From contig CM034388.1 in the NCBI GenBank assembly GCA_019925095.2, positions 4,982,501 to 5,046,500 on the forward strand: a stretch of DNA of 64,000 nt. The letters are read 5' to 3'. Within the stretch, counting starts at the first letter, position 1. Every line of letters begins with the position of its first letter. The DNA is from Dendrolimus kikuchii. Taxonomy: Eukaryota > Arthropoda > Insecta > Lepidoptera > Lasiocampidae. Position numbers and translations under genes: made by a program. The notes under the pieces were generated by a model. The model was given only the letters and a program-made list of their open reading frames with translations, made no database searches and was not told where the DNA came from. This document shows positions 1 through 18,356 of this stretch, piece by piece.

Positions 1-7669
<7,669 letters not shown>

Positions 7670-7938
7670 CTTGCCAACGTTCCAAATTTAAAATATACAA
7701 AAAACTTTACAATTCAAAAATACAAAACTTTACAACTCGAATTATCGCAAAAACACATCAAAATTTTTAATTTTGTTTTTCCTTTCGATCGCGTAACACA
7801 TGTGCGTGTCTTTTTGAATACTTAAGTAATATTTTGATATTGACTAGTTATTTTTTTTGGATGAACTGCGTTGCGATGGAAGTTGCGTGTTTGGAAGTTG
7901 CTACGTTTTACTTTGAGATGTTCATTTTTCAATCAAAC
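7670..7938 (-). promoter_or_regulatory. Probable FAR 5' UTR
   Basis: This AT-rich sequence lies just upstream of the FAR start. A good acceptor (TTTTGTTTCAG) sits at about 7949-7939, so this could be the 5' UTR part of the first coding exon with a further non-coding exon upstream. No TATA box is clear. Inference only; transcript data would settle it. Confidence 0.35.
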
Positions 7939-8269
7939 CTGAAACAAAAGAAAGTTACACTATATAAATACGCAAAAGACATTATATAGATATAAATTTA
8001 GGTGCGGATTTTTCAAACACTAGATAAAAGTTATTATATGCGGCGGCCGCACTTGCGTTAGTTTTAAAAATTTAGCCTGAGGGCGAATGTGTCTTATTTA
8101 AAGCGTTAAAAAATAACGCCGTTAACTTATAGCCATATTAGTGAATATGCATACTTTATCTGTTAATATTTTACGTCACTAACAATGTCGCATCTCAAAT
8201 GACGCATTAAACCCATCGACGTATCTGCGTGAAACGACTTATATCTGTAACACTAGCGCCATTGAAGCC

Positions 8270-8448
8270 GCACTCACATCTATATATATAATTGAAATCC
8301 ACGTACATAGTGACTCATCACATATCTCAGGAAATATAGTACCTATAGACTTGAAATTTGGTATGGACCTTCCTTTCGCCAAGTAGAGGTCAGCTAAGAA
8401 CGACTTCTACGGCACGCAAAGCGGGCGGGTATCAGCTAGTATAGAATA
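8270..8448 (+). repeat. Helitron-like non-autonomous repeat
   Basis: Starts TCTATATATATAATTGAAAT and ends in a GC-rich block GCGGGCGGGTATCAGCTAGT. TC at one end, CTAG near the other and no visible TSD fit non-autonomous Helitrons common in Lepidoptera. Assignment is by pattern only. Confidence 0.45.
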
Positions 8449-8743
8449 AAACGCAAGATGAAAAAAGTTGTGTGAATAAAAACAGTTGAATTGTTTTAAT
8501 CATATTAAGGCTAGGTTATAATTTAGATGATGGATAAGTTTTTTCCGATAGTTGAAAAGCTATAAATCACGACTTCGTCCGTTTTGTGGTCATTTTGGTA
8601 AAAATATTTGTCTATCTTTGTTTACTATAACCGACTGTTGAAGGAAAGTACCAAAAAAAATAAATAAAGAAACATGATCCAAGGTTCACATCATCCTAGT
8701 ATACATCAGAAGTTTTCTAAATAAAATAGTGTTTTATCGGAAA

Positions 8744-9960
8744 AGTTTTGAAGTGAAACTTCTTAAGAATCGTTGTGATTTAAAAATCGAGGAAACGAAA
8801 AAGTGATAAACACATAAAATTCAACCTCATCTATTTTGAAATAAAACACATTTTCTCTTTACCCGTTGGTATTAATTTTCAATTTAAATAAAACTTAAAA
8901 GATTTCAAATGAATTTTAGCTCTATTTGAATACACTTAAGGCCGATATTCTTTTATACGTAGATCAAAGGAAATTGTACGTAACAGTGCATTGAATTTTG
9001 AATTTTATTGTAGTGATTTAAAGTGTAATTTAGATTGAATTTTTTGAATTATAATATGATGTGGATGTAGACTAAAGGAATTAATTATATTTATGTTAAT
9101 AAGGGCCGATTTTTCAATCACCAGATAACAATTTTATATATAGAATAAAACACAACATAAGAAAATTAAAAATAACATACATATACATACACATACATAA
9201 CTTCACGCCAGTTCCCTTGCGGGGTAGGCACGAACAACAGAGCGCCATTTAGGCTTATTCTTACACACCTCACTTGCTTCTTTGACATTCATAACTCTTG
9301 TCATGCACGCTCGTCTGTTCTTAAGGCTCCTGACATCACCTTCTTCTAGTACACGATCAATTTGATCATGGTAGGTGTGTCGTGGCCTTCCACGACTTCT
9401 GCATCCATCCACTTTTGCATTGTATATCTGTTTAGTCATTCTTTTATCATGCATTCTTTCCACATGCCCGAACCACCGGGAATGTGGAAAGTAAGTGTAT
9501 AAAAATAACAGTTGCATGAATAAAACAATTTAATTGTTTCAATTTTGAATTTAGCCAGATTATTATTTATTCGACTAATAACTTATCTGATGATTGAAAA
9601 ATCGACTCTAAAAGTTAGAGAAGAATTATCTGTGGGTATATTCTTTAAAGTTTCACTTTTACTGCGTATGAACCGCACAAACATATTTTTTTTGAAGTGA
9701 TAACTTCTTATGGGAGGGTAAACCGCTTCGTTACGTAACGCGTTACGGCGCCAATCTGTCTGGCTTCCCTTTCTCTCACGCATACGGCAGCGGTAGGCAG
9801 GCTCCTCCTCTCTCATTCTAACCCACGCGCTATATACATAAAATTTAAGTAATAATAACCTAAGCTTTTCTCAAGTTAAACAATTTCAATATTAAATAGT
9901 TCAACTTAGATTAGTTTAAGTTATCACTTCTGTCCGGCGTCCCGAGACGCACACTTTTTT
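8744..9960 (+). repeat. M1 repeat complex interrupted by an RTE insertion
   Basis: Left end GAAGTGAAACTTCTTAAG at 8750; inverted end AAAGTTTCACTTTTACTGCG at 9649-9668; then GTGATAACTTC and a GC-rich block mirrored from 5838-6250. The RTE copy 9178-9499 lies inside. Boundaries are approximate. Confidence 0.55.
9178..9499 (-). mobile_element. RTE-clade LINE, short 5'-truncated copy
   Basis: Encodes the end of the RTE protein (WFGHVERMHD...GRPRHTYHDQID) and ends with the (TATG)n tail at its low-coordinate side. An 11-bp repeat TAAAAATAACA at 9167-9177 and 9500-9510 is the target-site duplication. About 18 bp at the 5' end look like an inverted scrap of the element (ATGTGGAAAG), as twin priming would leave. 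Confidence 0.85.
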
Positions 9961-9976
9961 TTTTAAACTCTCCAAT

Positions 9977-10288
9977 TTTTTTTATTGCTGAAGCACAGCA
10001 GACAGTCTGACGGCCCAACTGTGATAGAAAGTGGTTACCGTTATCAATGGACATTAGCAATACCAAAGGTGCTGCTAAAGTGCTGCCGGCCTTGAAGGAA
10101 AAACCTGGCCACTAATGCCGGAACACAACTCAAAGTAGTTATGGCGGCATACTCTAGACCATATCAGAGGTGGTAGCCATCTAGTCGGGCAAATGCCCTA
10201 CCACCTGGCTGTGAGTTATTTTGTCGCCTCTTACGACAGGCCGCCCGGCCGCAGGAAATTGTATTCTGTTTCCGTTCCTGCACGGGGA
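9977..10288 (-). mobile_element. SINE-A copy, older variant
   Basis: Near full length and ends CCGTTCCTGCACGG. It carries GACGGCCCAACTGTGATAGA instead of the common CACTTGATGG; the same variant occurs at 38805, so this may be a subfamily. Confidence 0.8.
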
Positions 10289-10289
10289 A

Positions 10290-10680
10290 AATATAACATT
10301 ACGTAACCCAGTGATATTTAAAAAAAAATACTGCGTCTATATGAATGTAATTTGAGAAGACCATGTTATACCGCTACATAGTTCTGTAGTGAAATAGCGT
10401 AAAACATAAGCAAGGAGTGGCCGTCATAACATGTTCATGAAAATTGGATTATTTCAATGTACATAGTCGTGTTTGCTATCATTAAAAGTGAGTTAAGTAT
10501 AATATTAACGAATATTAGTTATGCATTCTACACTTGCATTAATTCTTCGTGCACTAACAATATTGGTCTGCTAATTGATAGACATGTTAAAGCACTCTAC
10601 ATATTATTAAGGAACACGTTTGCAACGTTTACGTATATGGGATATTGCGCGTCACATGTCATTAGGACTATCGAGTACTA
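10290..10680. other. Unassigned AT-rich DNA
   Basis: An open frame of 74 codons (10457-10681) has no recognisable family or motif. I do not call it a gene. Confidence 0.4.
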
Positions 10681-10906
10681 GCTTCTGCTCGCAACTTCGT
10701 CCACGTGGAATAGTGGAAAAACCCCCCGATTTTGAAACATTCTTCATTGGTGCTCCGCTCCTATTGCTCTTAGCGTGATGATATATAGCCTATAGGCTTC
10801 CTCGATAAATCAACACTGAAAGAATTTTTCAAATCAGACCAGTAGTTCCTGAGATTAGCGCGTTCAAACAAACAAACTCTTCAGCTTTATATATTAGTAT
10901 AAGATT
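10681..10906 (+). repeat. Lepidopteran interspersed repeat (CTTCGTCCACGTGG type)
   Basis: Contains GCTCGCAACTTCGTCCACG, CAGACCAGTAGTTCCTGAG and ends TTTATATATTAGTATAAG. A related, more decayed copy is at 26055-26215. I recognise the type as very common in Lepidoptera but cannot fix its class. Confidence 0.6.
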
Positions 10907-11087
10907 AAGGGTGTGCGCAAACGAGCTACCGTGGCGACCACGCGCCGCCGCGCGAAAAAAAGTGGCGACTGTGACTCGTGATCGGCACCGGCGGCGAGTC
11001 CCTATAAAATGTATGAAAATGTGATCAGTAGCCCGTTTGCTCAGAGCCTATAAAAGTCTTTGTTATAAGTTCTTTAGAAGCCCGTAC

Positions 11088-11386
11088 CTATTTTTCTATT
11101 GCATGAGTTCAGCAGACAGGCAGACGGCCCACCTAATGGAAAGCGGTTACCATCGCCTATTGCAACACCAAAAGCATCACAAATGCGCTGCTGCTCTCTA
11201 AAGGCAGACTGGAACCTGGTGACTAATGCCGGAACACAACTCAAGATTTTTATAGCGGCAAACTCCAGACCAGGGCTGGTAGCCATCCAGACGGGCAAAT
11301 ACCCTACTACCTGGCTGTGGGTTGTTTTGTCGCCTCTTATGCCCGGCCGCAGGAAATTGTATTCTTTCTCCGTTCCTTTACGGATA
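11088..11386 (-). mobile_element. SINE-A copy
   Basis: Full length with minor gaps, from TTGCATGAGTTCAGCAGACA to TTCTCCGTTCC. Confidence 0.85.
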
Positions 11387-11408
11387 GTACATATATCTTG
11401 CTATCTAT

Positions 11409-11712
11409 TTGCCGTATATAAGAACCGTTCATAAGCGTCCCACTGCTGGGTTCGAGTCTCCCATTTATAGGGGATCGGACAGGACGCCCGTCACGCTAGC
11501 TCAAGGCAGATTTGCGGGTAACACATCGGTTATCCCGATGTACAGGTTCCATCATGATGATTTTCTTCAGTGTTCGCAGGTGGTATTTTGTAACAATACG
11601 CACATCAGGTCAAAAAACTGCCAAGAGGTTAGTGGTTCATGCTTCTGGGCAGGATTCAAACCCGCGCCCTGAGTATGAGGCGCGAGTGCACTAACCACTA
11701 AGCTACCACGGA
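11409..11712 (-). mobile_element. SINE-T2, tRNA-derived SINE
   Basis: On the minus strand the head reads GTAGCTTAGTGGTTAGTGCA (A-box like) followed by GGGTTTGAATCC (B box). The tail holds the CCCACTGCTGGG block. A tRNA-like head with an unrelated body marks a SINE, not a tRNA gene. Confidence 0.75.
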
Positions 11713-11934
11713 TTGTAAACATAGTATAAATAATCCATGTGTTATTCTGGATCTATAAGTTAAATTATTGCAGATTCATGAAAGTCCATTCACTAGTTTT
11801 TACGTGAAAGACTAACAAACGTCCACTCTCACAAACTTTCTTGTTTCTTATTAAAATAGTCTAACTTTACCTACTGCTGATTACAGTTCCTCTCATTTCT
11901 GACAAAATATAAACAACAATCTCCCTCTTTTCTT

Positions 11935-12075
11935 TCGCTTTCTCCGAATTACTTGGAGTCGTTAGAATACTACGTCCTTTCGTTCCATACTCCCCTATTC
12001 TCAATGCGTCCTTTATCACACTACAAACCACCATGTTACCCTTCACACAATCCACCCATCTCATTTTTGGTCTAC
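11935..12075 (-). pseudogene. Scrap of RTE-type LINE protein C-terminus
   Basis: The minus frame 12064-11867 begins MRWVDCVKGNM preceded by RPK, resembling the RPKxRWxDCVKxDM block of a second RTE lineage. The rest fades quickly. Low-copy, decayed. Confidence 0.45.
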
Positions 12076-12087
12076 AAATATATATGG

Positions 12088-12335
12088 ACGGCCTCTGTGG
12101 TTGAGCGGGTTAAGCCTTTGACGGTTTTCCTCACTGCAATGCAGAGTCTCCGGGTTCGATTCCTGGCATGGTAAATTTGGAAAAAAAAATCTTTGTTATT
12201 TACTATGGTCTGGGTGTCTGGGATCTGCCCCAGAGATCATTCCGTTTTATATAACCCATAACACAAGCGTAACTTGCTTAATTTGGAGATATACAATATT
12301 TGTGTTTGCCTGCCGATTATTTATTTATATATTTA
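12088..12335 (+). mobile_element. SINE-T1, tRNA-derived SINE
   Basis: A box TGGTTGAGCGGGTTAAG and B box GGGTTCGATTCCTGG, then a body with TACTATGGTCTGGGTGTCTG and CACAAGCGTAACTTGCTTAA, ending GCCGATTATTTA repeats. Sister copies lie at 17806, 37806 (rc) and 47207. Confidence 0.85.
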
Positions 12336-12410
12336 TTTATTATATTTGTACCCATCAATCTTCCAGTTTAACATTCTTTCATCACGTGACTTTCATTCTC
12401 ATTATCAGCG

Positions 12411-12664
12411 CGTTCCATTAGCAGTTCACAATTCCCAAAATGCTCCGTTAGCCGTTCCACAAGGCGACCGCGGTCGTTGTGGTCGTGGTGAAAATGTCAC
12501 TAATGACGTCATCATTTTCGATCACATAACACTCACCACGACCCATGTCAAGAGTTGGGTCGAATAACCGTTCCACTTGGGTTTATGATTATAACGCCGG
12601 CAAACAAGTGGAACGGGAAAATCCGCGGTCGTAAACGTGGTCGTTGTGAGTTCCTAATGGAACG
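12411..12664 (-). mobile_element. M2 MITE, CGTTCCATTAG inverted ends
   Basis: Ends CGTTCCATTAG at 12411 and CTAATGGAACG at 12654-12664 are exact inverts. The GC-rich inside has CGACCGCGGTCGTTGTGGTC and further inverted GTTCCACTTG blocks. Sister copies at 45195-45425 and 60213-60473 run the other way. No transposase is coded. Confidence 0.7.
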
Positions 12665-12669
12665 TAGCC

Positions 12670-13250
12670 TATATGTCCATATCACCATCTCAATTTTTCA
12701 GTCACGGATGCTACTCTTAAAGATCCCTTTATGTACTCATTTATCTTGTACTACGTTACATACATTTTATATGTGAAAATATGGCTTACGTAATCAATTT
12801 AAATTCTTACAAAGATGTATGAGTATCAAACAGGTGGAAATTATTTCAAAAATCATACCAATCATGCGAAATATAAAAATATCGAGCTGTTTTTTGGTTA
12901 CAACAAAATGTCAAGTATAAAATTAACTGAACATTAAGCACAGCACTTCAACTTAACGCGCGAGAACATTATGGCGGTGATACTTAACGAACTTAAACGA
13001 TAAGTTATTTTTAATTAACGTAAAAGTTATTGAAAACACTTAAATTATATAAATGTAGTCTCCTGTCATATAATGACAGTAATTTTCAGTAGTCTATGGT
13101 ACTGATTTTATTGATTATTTTTTTATAGCAGTCATCTTGGTGTCTTTGGTTTTGATCTTTTGATTGATAGAAAGAAGATTGTCATAATGTTCCATTGCAT
13201 AGCATACTGTGACATCTCAAAAAAGTTCCGTTGTCAAAATTTATTTATAT
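12670..13250. other. Unassigned DNA
   Basis: AT-rich, without coding signal or clear repeat. Nothing to report. Confidence 0.4.
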
Positions 13251-13254
13251 AATC

Positions 13255-13690
13255 CTTCTGTAAGTGTGTATGTCGCTGAACGTGTTCCAAAACCGCTGGA
13301 CCGATTTTGATTTCAAACTATATTGTCTGTTTGAGTGGGTCCCGGGATGGTTTAGATACACCATTGGTCCAGCTAAGCAGTACTGTAATCAGGTTCCAGG
13401 ATTTCAACGACTTTTTTGTGTATTTGGGTAAGTTCCTGGATGGTTTAGATTCATAATAAGACTCACAATTAGGCCCGGTAGATGGCGCTCCATTCAGCTT
13501 CTAGGACGTTGACGAATTTTTTATGTTTAAATGAGTTCCTGCGTGGCTTAAATTCATAATTTGACCTGATAGATGGCGCTGTAATCGAGTTTCAGCGTTT
13601 TGACAAAAAAAGTGTGTTTAAGTGAGTTCCTGGATGGATTGTATTCACAATTGGACTAGCAACACTAAGATTCATTCATAGTAACTTGTT
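13255..13690 (+). repeat. Imperfect tandem repeat, period about 95-100 bp, 3-4 units
   Basis: GAGTTCCTGGATGGTTTAGA-type blocks recur near 13330, 13423, 13525 and 13616, each followed by a TAGATGGCGCT-type block. A single related unit occurs at 59610-59785 with the Helitron-like end GCAACAACTGCCGGGTCC. Likely the interior of a non-autonomous Helitron-like family. Confidence 0.55.
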
Positions 13691-13964
13691 CTTATCTGTC
13701 ATGGTGTACACGTGTAGAACAATCTTTATCCTTTACAAGTTTACACCATCGTACGGGATATCTGTGCCCAAGTTAGAAATTATGCATTAAAGTGTTGATA
13801 AATGCCCAATACCACAAATAAGGACTAGTTTTACCCAAGGTCATAATTATAAATTTTACAGCTCCCTTTCAGTACAATACCCGAAATAAAAACATTGAAA
13901 AAGAAAATAAATCATGATTTCAAGTTTCATATTGAAATGGCTTATATAATAATATTTTTTTATT

Positions 13965-14030
13965 GCATGAGAACAGCGATCTCTTCCAGACAACCCGTGG
14001 CAGGAATAAAACGTATTATATTGGTCAAAG
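13965..14030 (-). mobile_element. CR1/L2-type LINE 3' tail scrap
   Basis: On the minus strand, GTTGTCTGGAAGAGATCGCT matches the 3' hairpin block of the LINE at 25019. Confidence 0.5.
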
Positions 14031-14175
14031 GTGGTATACATAAATATTAGAGGATAGGCAGTTACTTACATATATTTTATTTATTTACAAACATATAAGT
14101 ATGTAAAATATTATATAAGTAAGAATTATACTTACTAGACATATATAAATACACCTATTGAGATATATATGTATA

Positions 14176-14186
14176 TGTATACATAT

Positions 14187-14234
<48 letters not shown>
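14176..14234. repeat. (TA)n microsatellite
   Basis: TA dinucleotides after a mixed TATG/TACA start. Followed at 14237 by a GC-rich hairpin-like end (CCCCGCGGCTCCGCCGCGCG) seen at Helitron-like repeat ends. Confidence 0.85.
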
Positions 14235-14572
14235 TAGAGTGTACCCCGCGGCTCCGCCGCGCGTCAAACTCTAGTGTGTACCTCTTGTTTTAAGAGCAGG
14301 CGTTAATACAGGATATATTGTATTGTATTTTTATCTTGGTGTTATTTGCCCTCGGAAGATTTACTTTATTTTACATCGCAAACTATCCTATCTATCGGGA
14401 TGAATAGTATCTATGTCCACTTTCGGTATTCAGACAGACAGATCGAATGAAAGTCGCATTTTTTTAAAGATTGTGAATTTTTATATCTATAAACTTGATA
14501 AATGATTGGTCTCCCATACAAACTTTAATACCCTATTTCAATCCGTTCTAGTTTTATTTATATAAATAAATA

Positions 14573-15605
14573 TTGTGTAAACTACACAAACGACCGAAAC
14601 TACCAAACGTACTAAAACTGCTGAAACTACCAAATCTACCAACCAAAACTACCAAATCCACCAACCAAAACTACCACAATTACCAAATCTACCAATCAAA
14701 ACTACCGCAACTACCAAAACAACCGAAAATACCAAATCAACCAACCAAAACTATCAAAACAACCACAACTACCAAAATAAACGAATCTACCAAATCTACC
14801 AACCAAAACTACCATAACTACCAAATCTACAAACCAAAACTACCACAACTACCAATACTACCACTACTACCACAACTACCAAAGCTACAAACCAAAACTA
14901 CCACAACTACCGAATCTATCGAAACTACCAAATCCACCAACCAAAACTACCACAATTACCAAATCTCCTAATCAAAACTACCACAACTACCAAAACTACT
15001 ACAATTACCAAAACTACCACAACTACCAAAACTACCACAACTACCAAAACCACCACAACTAACAAAACTACCACAACTACCAAAACTACCACAACTACCA
15101 AAACTACCACAACCACCAAAACTACCACAACTATCAAAACTACCGCAACTACCAAAACTACCACAACTACAACCACTATCAAAACTACCACAACTACCAA
15201 AACTACCACAACCACCAAAACTACCACAACTATCAAAACTACCGCAACTACCAAAACTACCACAACTACAACCACTATCAAAACTACCACAACTACCAAA
15301 ATAACCGAATCTACCAAGTCTACCAATTAAAACTACCATAACTACCAAATCTACAAACCAAAACTACCAAAACTACCGAAACTACCAAACCTACAAACCA
15401 AAACCACCACAACTAACAAAACTACCACAACTACCAAAACTACCACAACTACCAAAACTACCACAACTACCAAAACTACCACAACTATCAAAACTACCAC
15501 AACTACAACCACTATCAAAACTACCACAACTACCAAAATAACCGAATCTACCAATTAAAACTACCATAACTACCAAATCTACAAACCAAAACTACCACTA
15601 CTACC
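14573..15605. repeat. 1 kb minisatellite on a 9-bp AACTACCAM unit, with higher-order repeats
   Basis: The array alternates CAACTACCA and AAACTACCA. A 99-bp higher-order unit (eleven 9-mers) starts with AACCACCAAAACTACC at 15111 and again at 15210. A larger block marked by ATAACCGAATCTACC recurs at about 15301 and 15539, with a diverged form near 14776. The array is open in several frames on both strands (Lys-Leu-Pro-rich, Val-rich, Gly-Ser-Phe-rich), as any array with a period divisible by three can be. Confidence 0.95.
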
Positions 15606-15609
15606 AACA

Positions 15610-15862
15610 AATTACATATGTACCGAGTATCAGCTAAATCGGTCCAATAGTCTTTCCATAAAAGGATAACAAACAGAGAGACAAATATAATTTTATCCCG
15701 GAAACTATCCCATTTTCCGGGATAAAAAGTATCCTATGTTCATTCTCGGCATCGAAAATATATATATACTGAGTTTCAGCCAAATCGGTCCAGTAGTTTT
15801 TACGTGAAAACGGAACAGACAGACAGACAGAGTTACTTTCACATTTATAATATTAATAGGGA
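15610..15862 (+). repeat. Interspersed repeat with CAGTAGTTTTTACGTGAAAA block
   Basis: Contains CAAATCGGTCCAGTAGTTTT and ends CATTTATAATATTAATAGGG, a widely dispersed lepidopteran repeat end. It carries an internal near-duplicate: TAAATCGGTCCAATAG (about 15634) and CAAATCGGTCCAGTAG (about 15781). Shorter relatives lie at 11765-11850, 25860-25950 and 59815-59885. Confidence 0.6.
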
Positions 15863-16005
15863 TTACTGTTAGAGAAGCTAAATCACTAACAATATTTAAA
15901 AACATAACAAAAAAGCACTACCTACAACATAGTGATGTTTGATATGATAGTGCTTTTTTGTCATGTTCTTAAATATTGTTAGTGATTTAGCTTCTCTAAC
16001 AGTAA
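15863..16005. repeat. Inverted duplication of the LINE 3' coding end, 58-bp arms
   Basis: Arms 15863-15920 and 15948-16005 match at 56 of 58 positions around a 27-bp spacer. The right arm is the minus-strand coding end of the neighbouring RT fragment; the left arm is its reversed copy. Confidence 0.92.
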
Positions 16006-16345
16006 CAGGTAGCTCATTCTAGAGTCGAATAGCCTGTACAGTCAAAGAATTATTGAAGAAAGATGAATAATGCTTGGGAGTATTAAGAGAAGGTCGTAAA
16101 TTGTGAGAGGAAGAGACGAATTCAAAGCGTTCTTTGAGATAATACGGGGTTGTTAGTACGGGGAGATAAAACAGCACACTGTAAAGGAGTGAAAGAATAT
16201 GAGTATTCCGGCGAAAACGAATTGGCAACCACTTGAGTTTTTTACGAAATTCAGAGACGTGGTCATATTTGCGTAACCCAAATATGAACCTTATACAAAC
16301 ATTTTGGAGGCGCTCAAACTTATTAAGTTGCTCTTGAGTCAAATC
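16006..16345 (-). pseudogene. CR1/L2-type LINE RT C-terminal fragment
   Basis: The minus frame encodes TQEQLNKFERLQNVCIRFIF and GLRKYDHVSEF.KKLKWLPIR, close to residues 240-280 of the RT at 23640-24776. The frame stops at 16021-16019, where a TAG replaces the Trp codon of the family's conserved RLWN.LP motif. The same frame continues past the stop into ELPVTVREAKSLTIFK. The tail then runs into an inverted copy of itself, and no 3' UTR follows. Confidence 0.85.
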
Positions 16346-16514
16346 AATATAGCTAAATATAATTACTGTCTTAACAATGTATAAGTTTGCAATAAATAAA
16401 TAAAGAAAAATTGTTTCTCAACGATTTTTATTTCGCGACCCACGGAAAAACCAAAAAGTTAAGTAAAAAGTCTTGCGACCCCCTTCACTACAGATACTAT
16501 AATAATACTTTAAT

Positions 16515-16711
16515 TATAGTCAAGGTGGCGAAGTCCGTAAGTGGAGGAACTCCATAAAACTCTCATTATTTCCGTCTGAATAGTTACGACGACGACAAAT
16601 CAATCGCTGAAGCTAAGACTCAATTGAATTCTGTTGTTATCCGTTTAAAAAATATAAAAAACGACGATGTATGAACTTACCCCATTGACGGACTTCGCCA
16701 CCTTGACTATA
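16515..16711. mobile_element. 197-bp MITE with 24-bp perfect TIRs
   Basis: TATAGTCAAGGTGGCGAAGT plus CCGT at 16515-16538 is exactly mirrored at 16688-16711. No coding capacity. The TA at the outer ends would fit a Tc1/mariner-type TA target, with the TIR then starting TAGTCAAGG. Confidence 0.88.
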
Positions 16712-16876
16712 ATAGTATATTTATACGTTTGATTAATTTGAATTTTTTTTTATACATCTTATTTTTTTAACACACTAACATAACAAACGCGACCCACAAG
16801 GGTCACAACTCTCAGGTTGAGAAATGACGCTTTACAGTTACACTATTATGTAGATGTGGACCAACCGACTTGGAGT

Positions 16877-17630
16877 ACATACATACATACATACATAACT
16901 TCACGCCAGTTCCCTTGCGGGGTAGGCACGAACAACAGAGTGCAATTTAGGCTTATTCTTACACACCTCACTTGCCTCTTTGACATTCATAACTCTTGTC
17001 ATGCAAGCTCGTCTGTTCTTAAGCCTCCTGACATCACCTTCTGCTAGTACACGATCAATTTGATCATGGAAGGTGTGTCGTGGCCTTCCACGACTTCTGC
17101 ATCCATCCACTTTTGCATTGTATATCTGTTTAGTCATTCTTTCATCATGAATTCTTTCCACATGCCCGAACCACCGGAGCATTCCTTTCCTTACCTTCAC
17201 CCCGACACTCTCTTTCAGACCAACTCTCTTTCTTACTTCGGTATTACGAACGCGGTCCACGAGCGTCACTCCGCAGATTTTGCGCAGTGCTCGCATCTCG
17301 ACCGCGTTTAGTCTTCTTTCATGCTCTTTCTTCCATACCCAACTCTCGCTTCCATACGCGAGCGTAGGTACCAGCACCGCGTTGTGTACGGCGAGCTGGG
17401 CCTTCTGGCTGAGGTTCTTAGCGCCTAGAAGTTTACCTAACGCTCCATTTAAACTATTCCCCAAATTCACTCTTCTTTCTATATCAGCGGTGTACCTTCC
17501 ATCCCTGCTAAAAGCACATCCAAGATATACAAACTCATTCACTTGCTCCAGCATAACATCATCGACCATTATCCATTATTCATTAAATGTCACACACAAT
17601 AACAAAGTAACAATTAAGCTAGTACACGAG
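16877..17630 (-). mobile_element. RTE-clade LINE, 5'-truncated, sister of the 432-1132 copy
   Basis: The minus frame 17569-16901 encodes the same 222-residue tail as the first copy with only a few changes. (TATG)n lies at 16877-16900. It shares with copy 1 the 5' junction and about 50 bp of non-RTE sequence upstream of it (CTTAATTGTTACTTTG..). A repeat GTATGTACTC at both outer edges may be the target duplication. Confidence 0.88.
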
Positions 17631-17805
17631 TACATACACAACAGGTAAACCATTATTTATACAACAGGAAACATTACAGAGGAAAACGATGAATTGATGC
17701 ATTTATTTATTCACTATTTGGTATTTATGACTATTAATAAAATTATACATTACATCAAGTCTTTAAGGAAGGCGATCAAATGAAAATTATGGATATTAAA
17801 AATGA

Positions 17806-18010
17806 CGGCTTGTATGGTTGAAGTAGGCTAAGTCTCCGGGTTTGATTCCTGGCATGGCAAATTTTGAAAACGAACTTTCTGTTCTTTACTATGGTCTAAG
17901 TCTAAGTGTCTGCAATCGGCCCCAAGTGGTCTGTTGTATATTACTCATAGCACAAGCGTAACTTCCTTAGCTTGGGGGAATGTTATGTGTGTGTTTCTCT
18001 GCCAATTATT
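17806..18010 (+). mobile_element. SINE-T1 copy with internal head deletion
   Basis: Head GACGGCTTGTATGGTTGA is fused directly to CTCCGGGTTTGATTCCTGG, so the stretch between the A and B boxes is lost. The body and the CACAAGCGTAACTTCCTTAG block are kept. Confidence 0.78.
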
Positions 18011-18065
18011 AAAAACAAAAGTATTAGTTAACTTTTGGAAGAAGAGTACTAAGGACTTCACTTTA

Positions 18066-18356
18066 TTTTTTTATATTGTATGAATTCAGCAGACATGCAG
18101 ATGGACCACTTGATGGAAAGCGGCTATAATCGCCTATGGACATTTGCAACACCAAAAGGTGCTACAAATGCGCTGCTGCTCTCTTAAGGGAGACTGGAAC
18201 CTGGTCACTAATGCCGGAACACAACTCAAGATTGTTATGGCGGCATACTCTAGACCAGAGGTGGTAGTCGGGCAAATACCCTACCACCTGGCTGTGGGTT
18301 GTTTTGTCGCCTCTTACGACAGGCCGCCCGGCCGCAGGAAATTGTATTCTTTCTAC
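18066..18356 (-). mobile_element. SINE-A copy, lacks the last 5' bases
   Basis: Runs from TTGTATGAATTCAGCAGACA to GGAAATTGTATTCTTTC and then stops short of the usual CCGTTCCTGCACGG end. Confidence 0.82.

Noticed and set aside
12088..12180. tRNA-like A and B boxes (also at 11640, 47207, 48100 and 50308)
   Set aside because: No complete cloverleaf; boxes are followed by shared SINE bodies, so these are SINE heads rather than tRNA genes.
14573..15576. Open frames of 60-130 codons across the ACTACC array on both strands
   Set aside because: A 9-bp repeat keeps frames open by chance; no start context, splice site or domain supports a protein.
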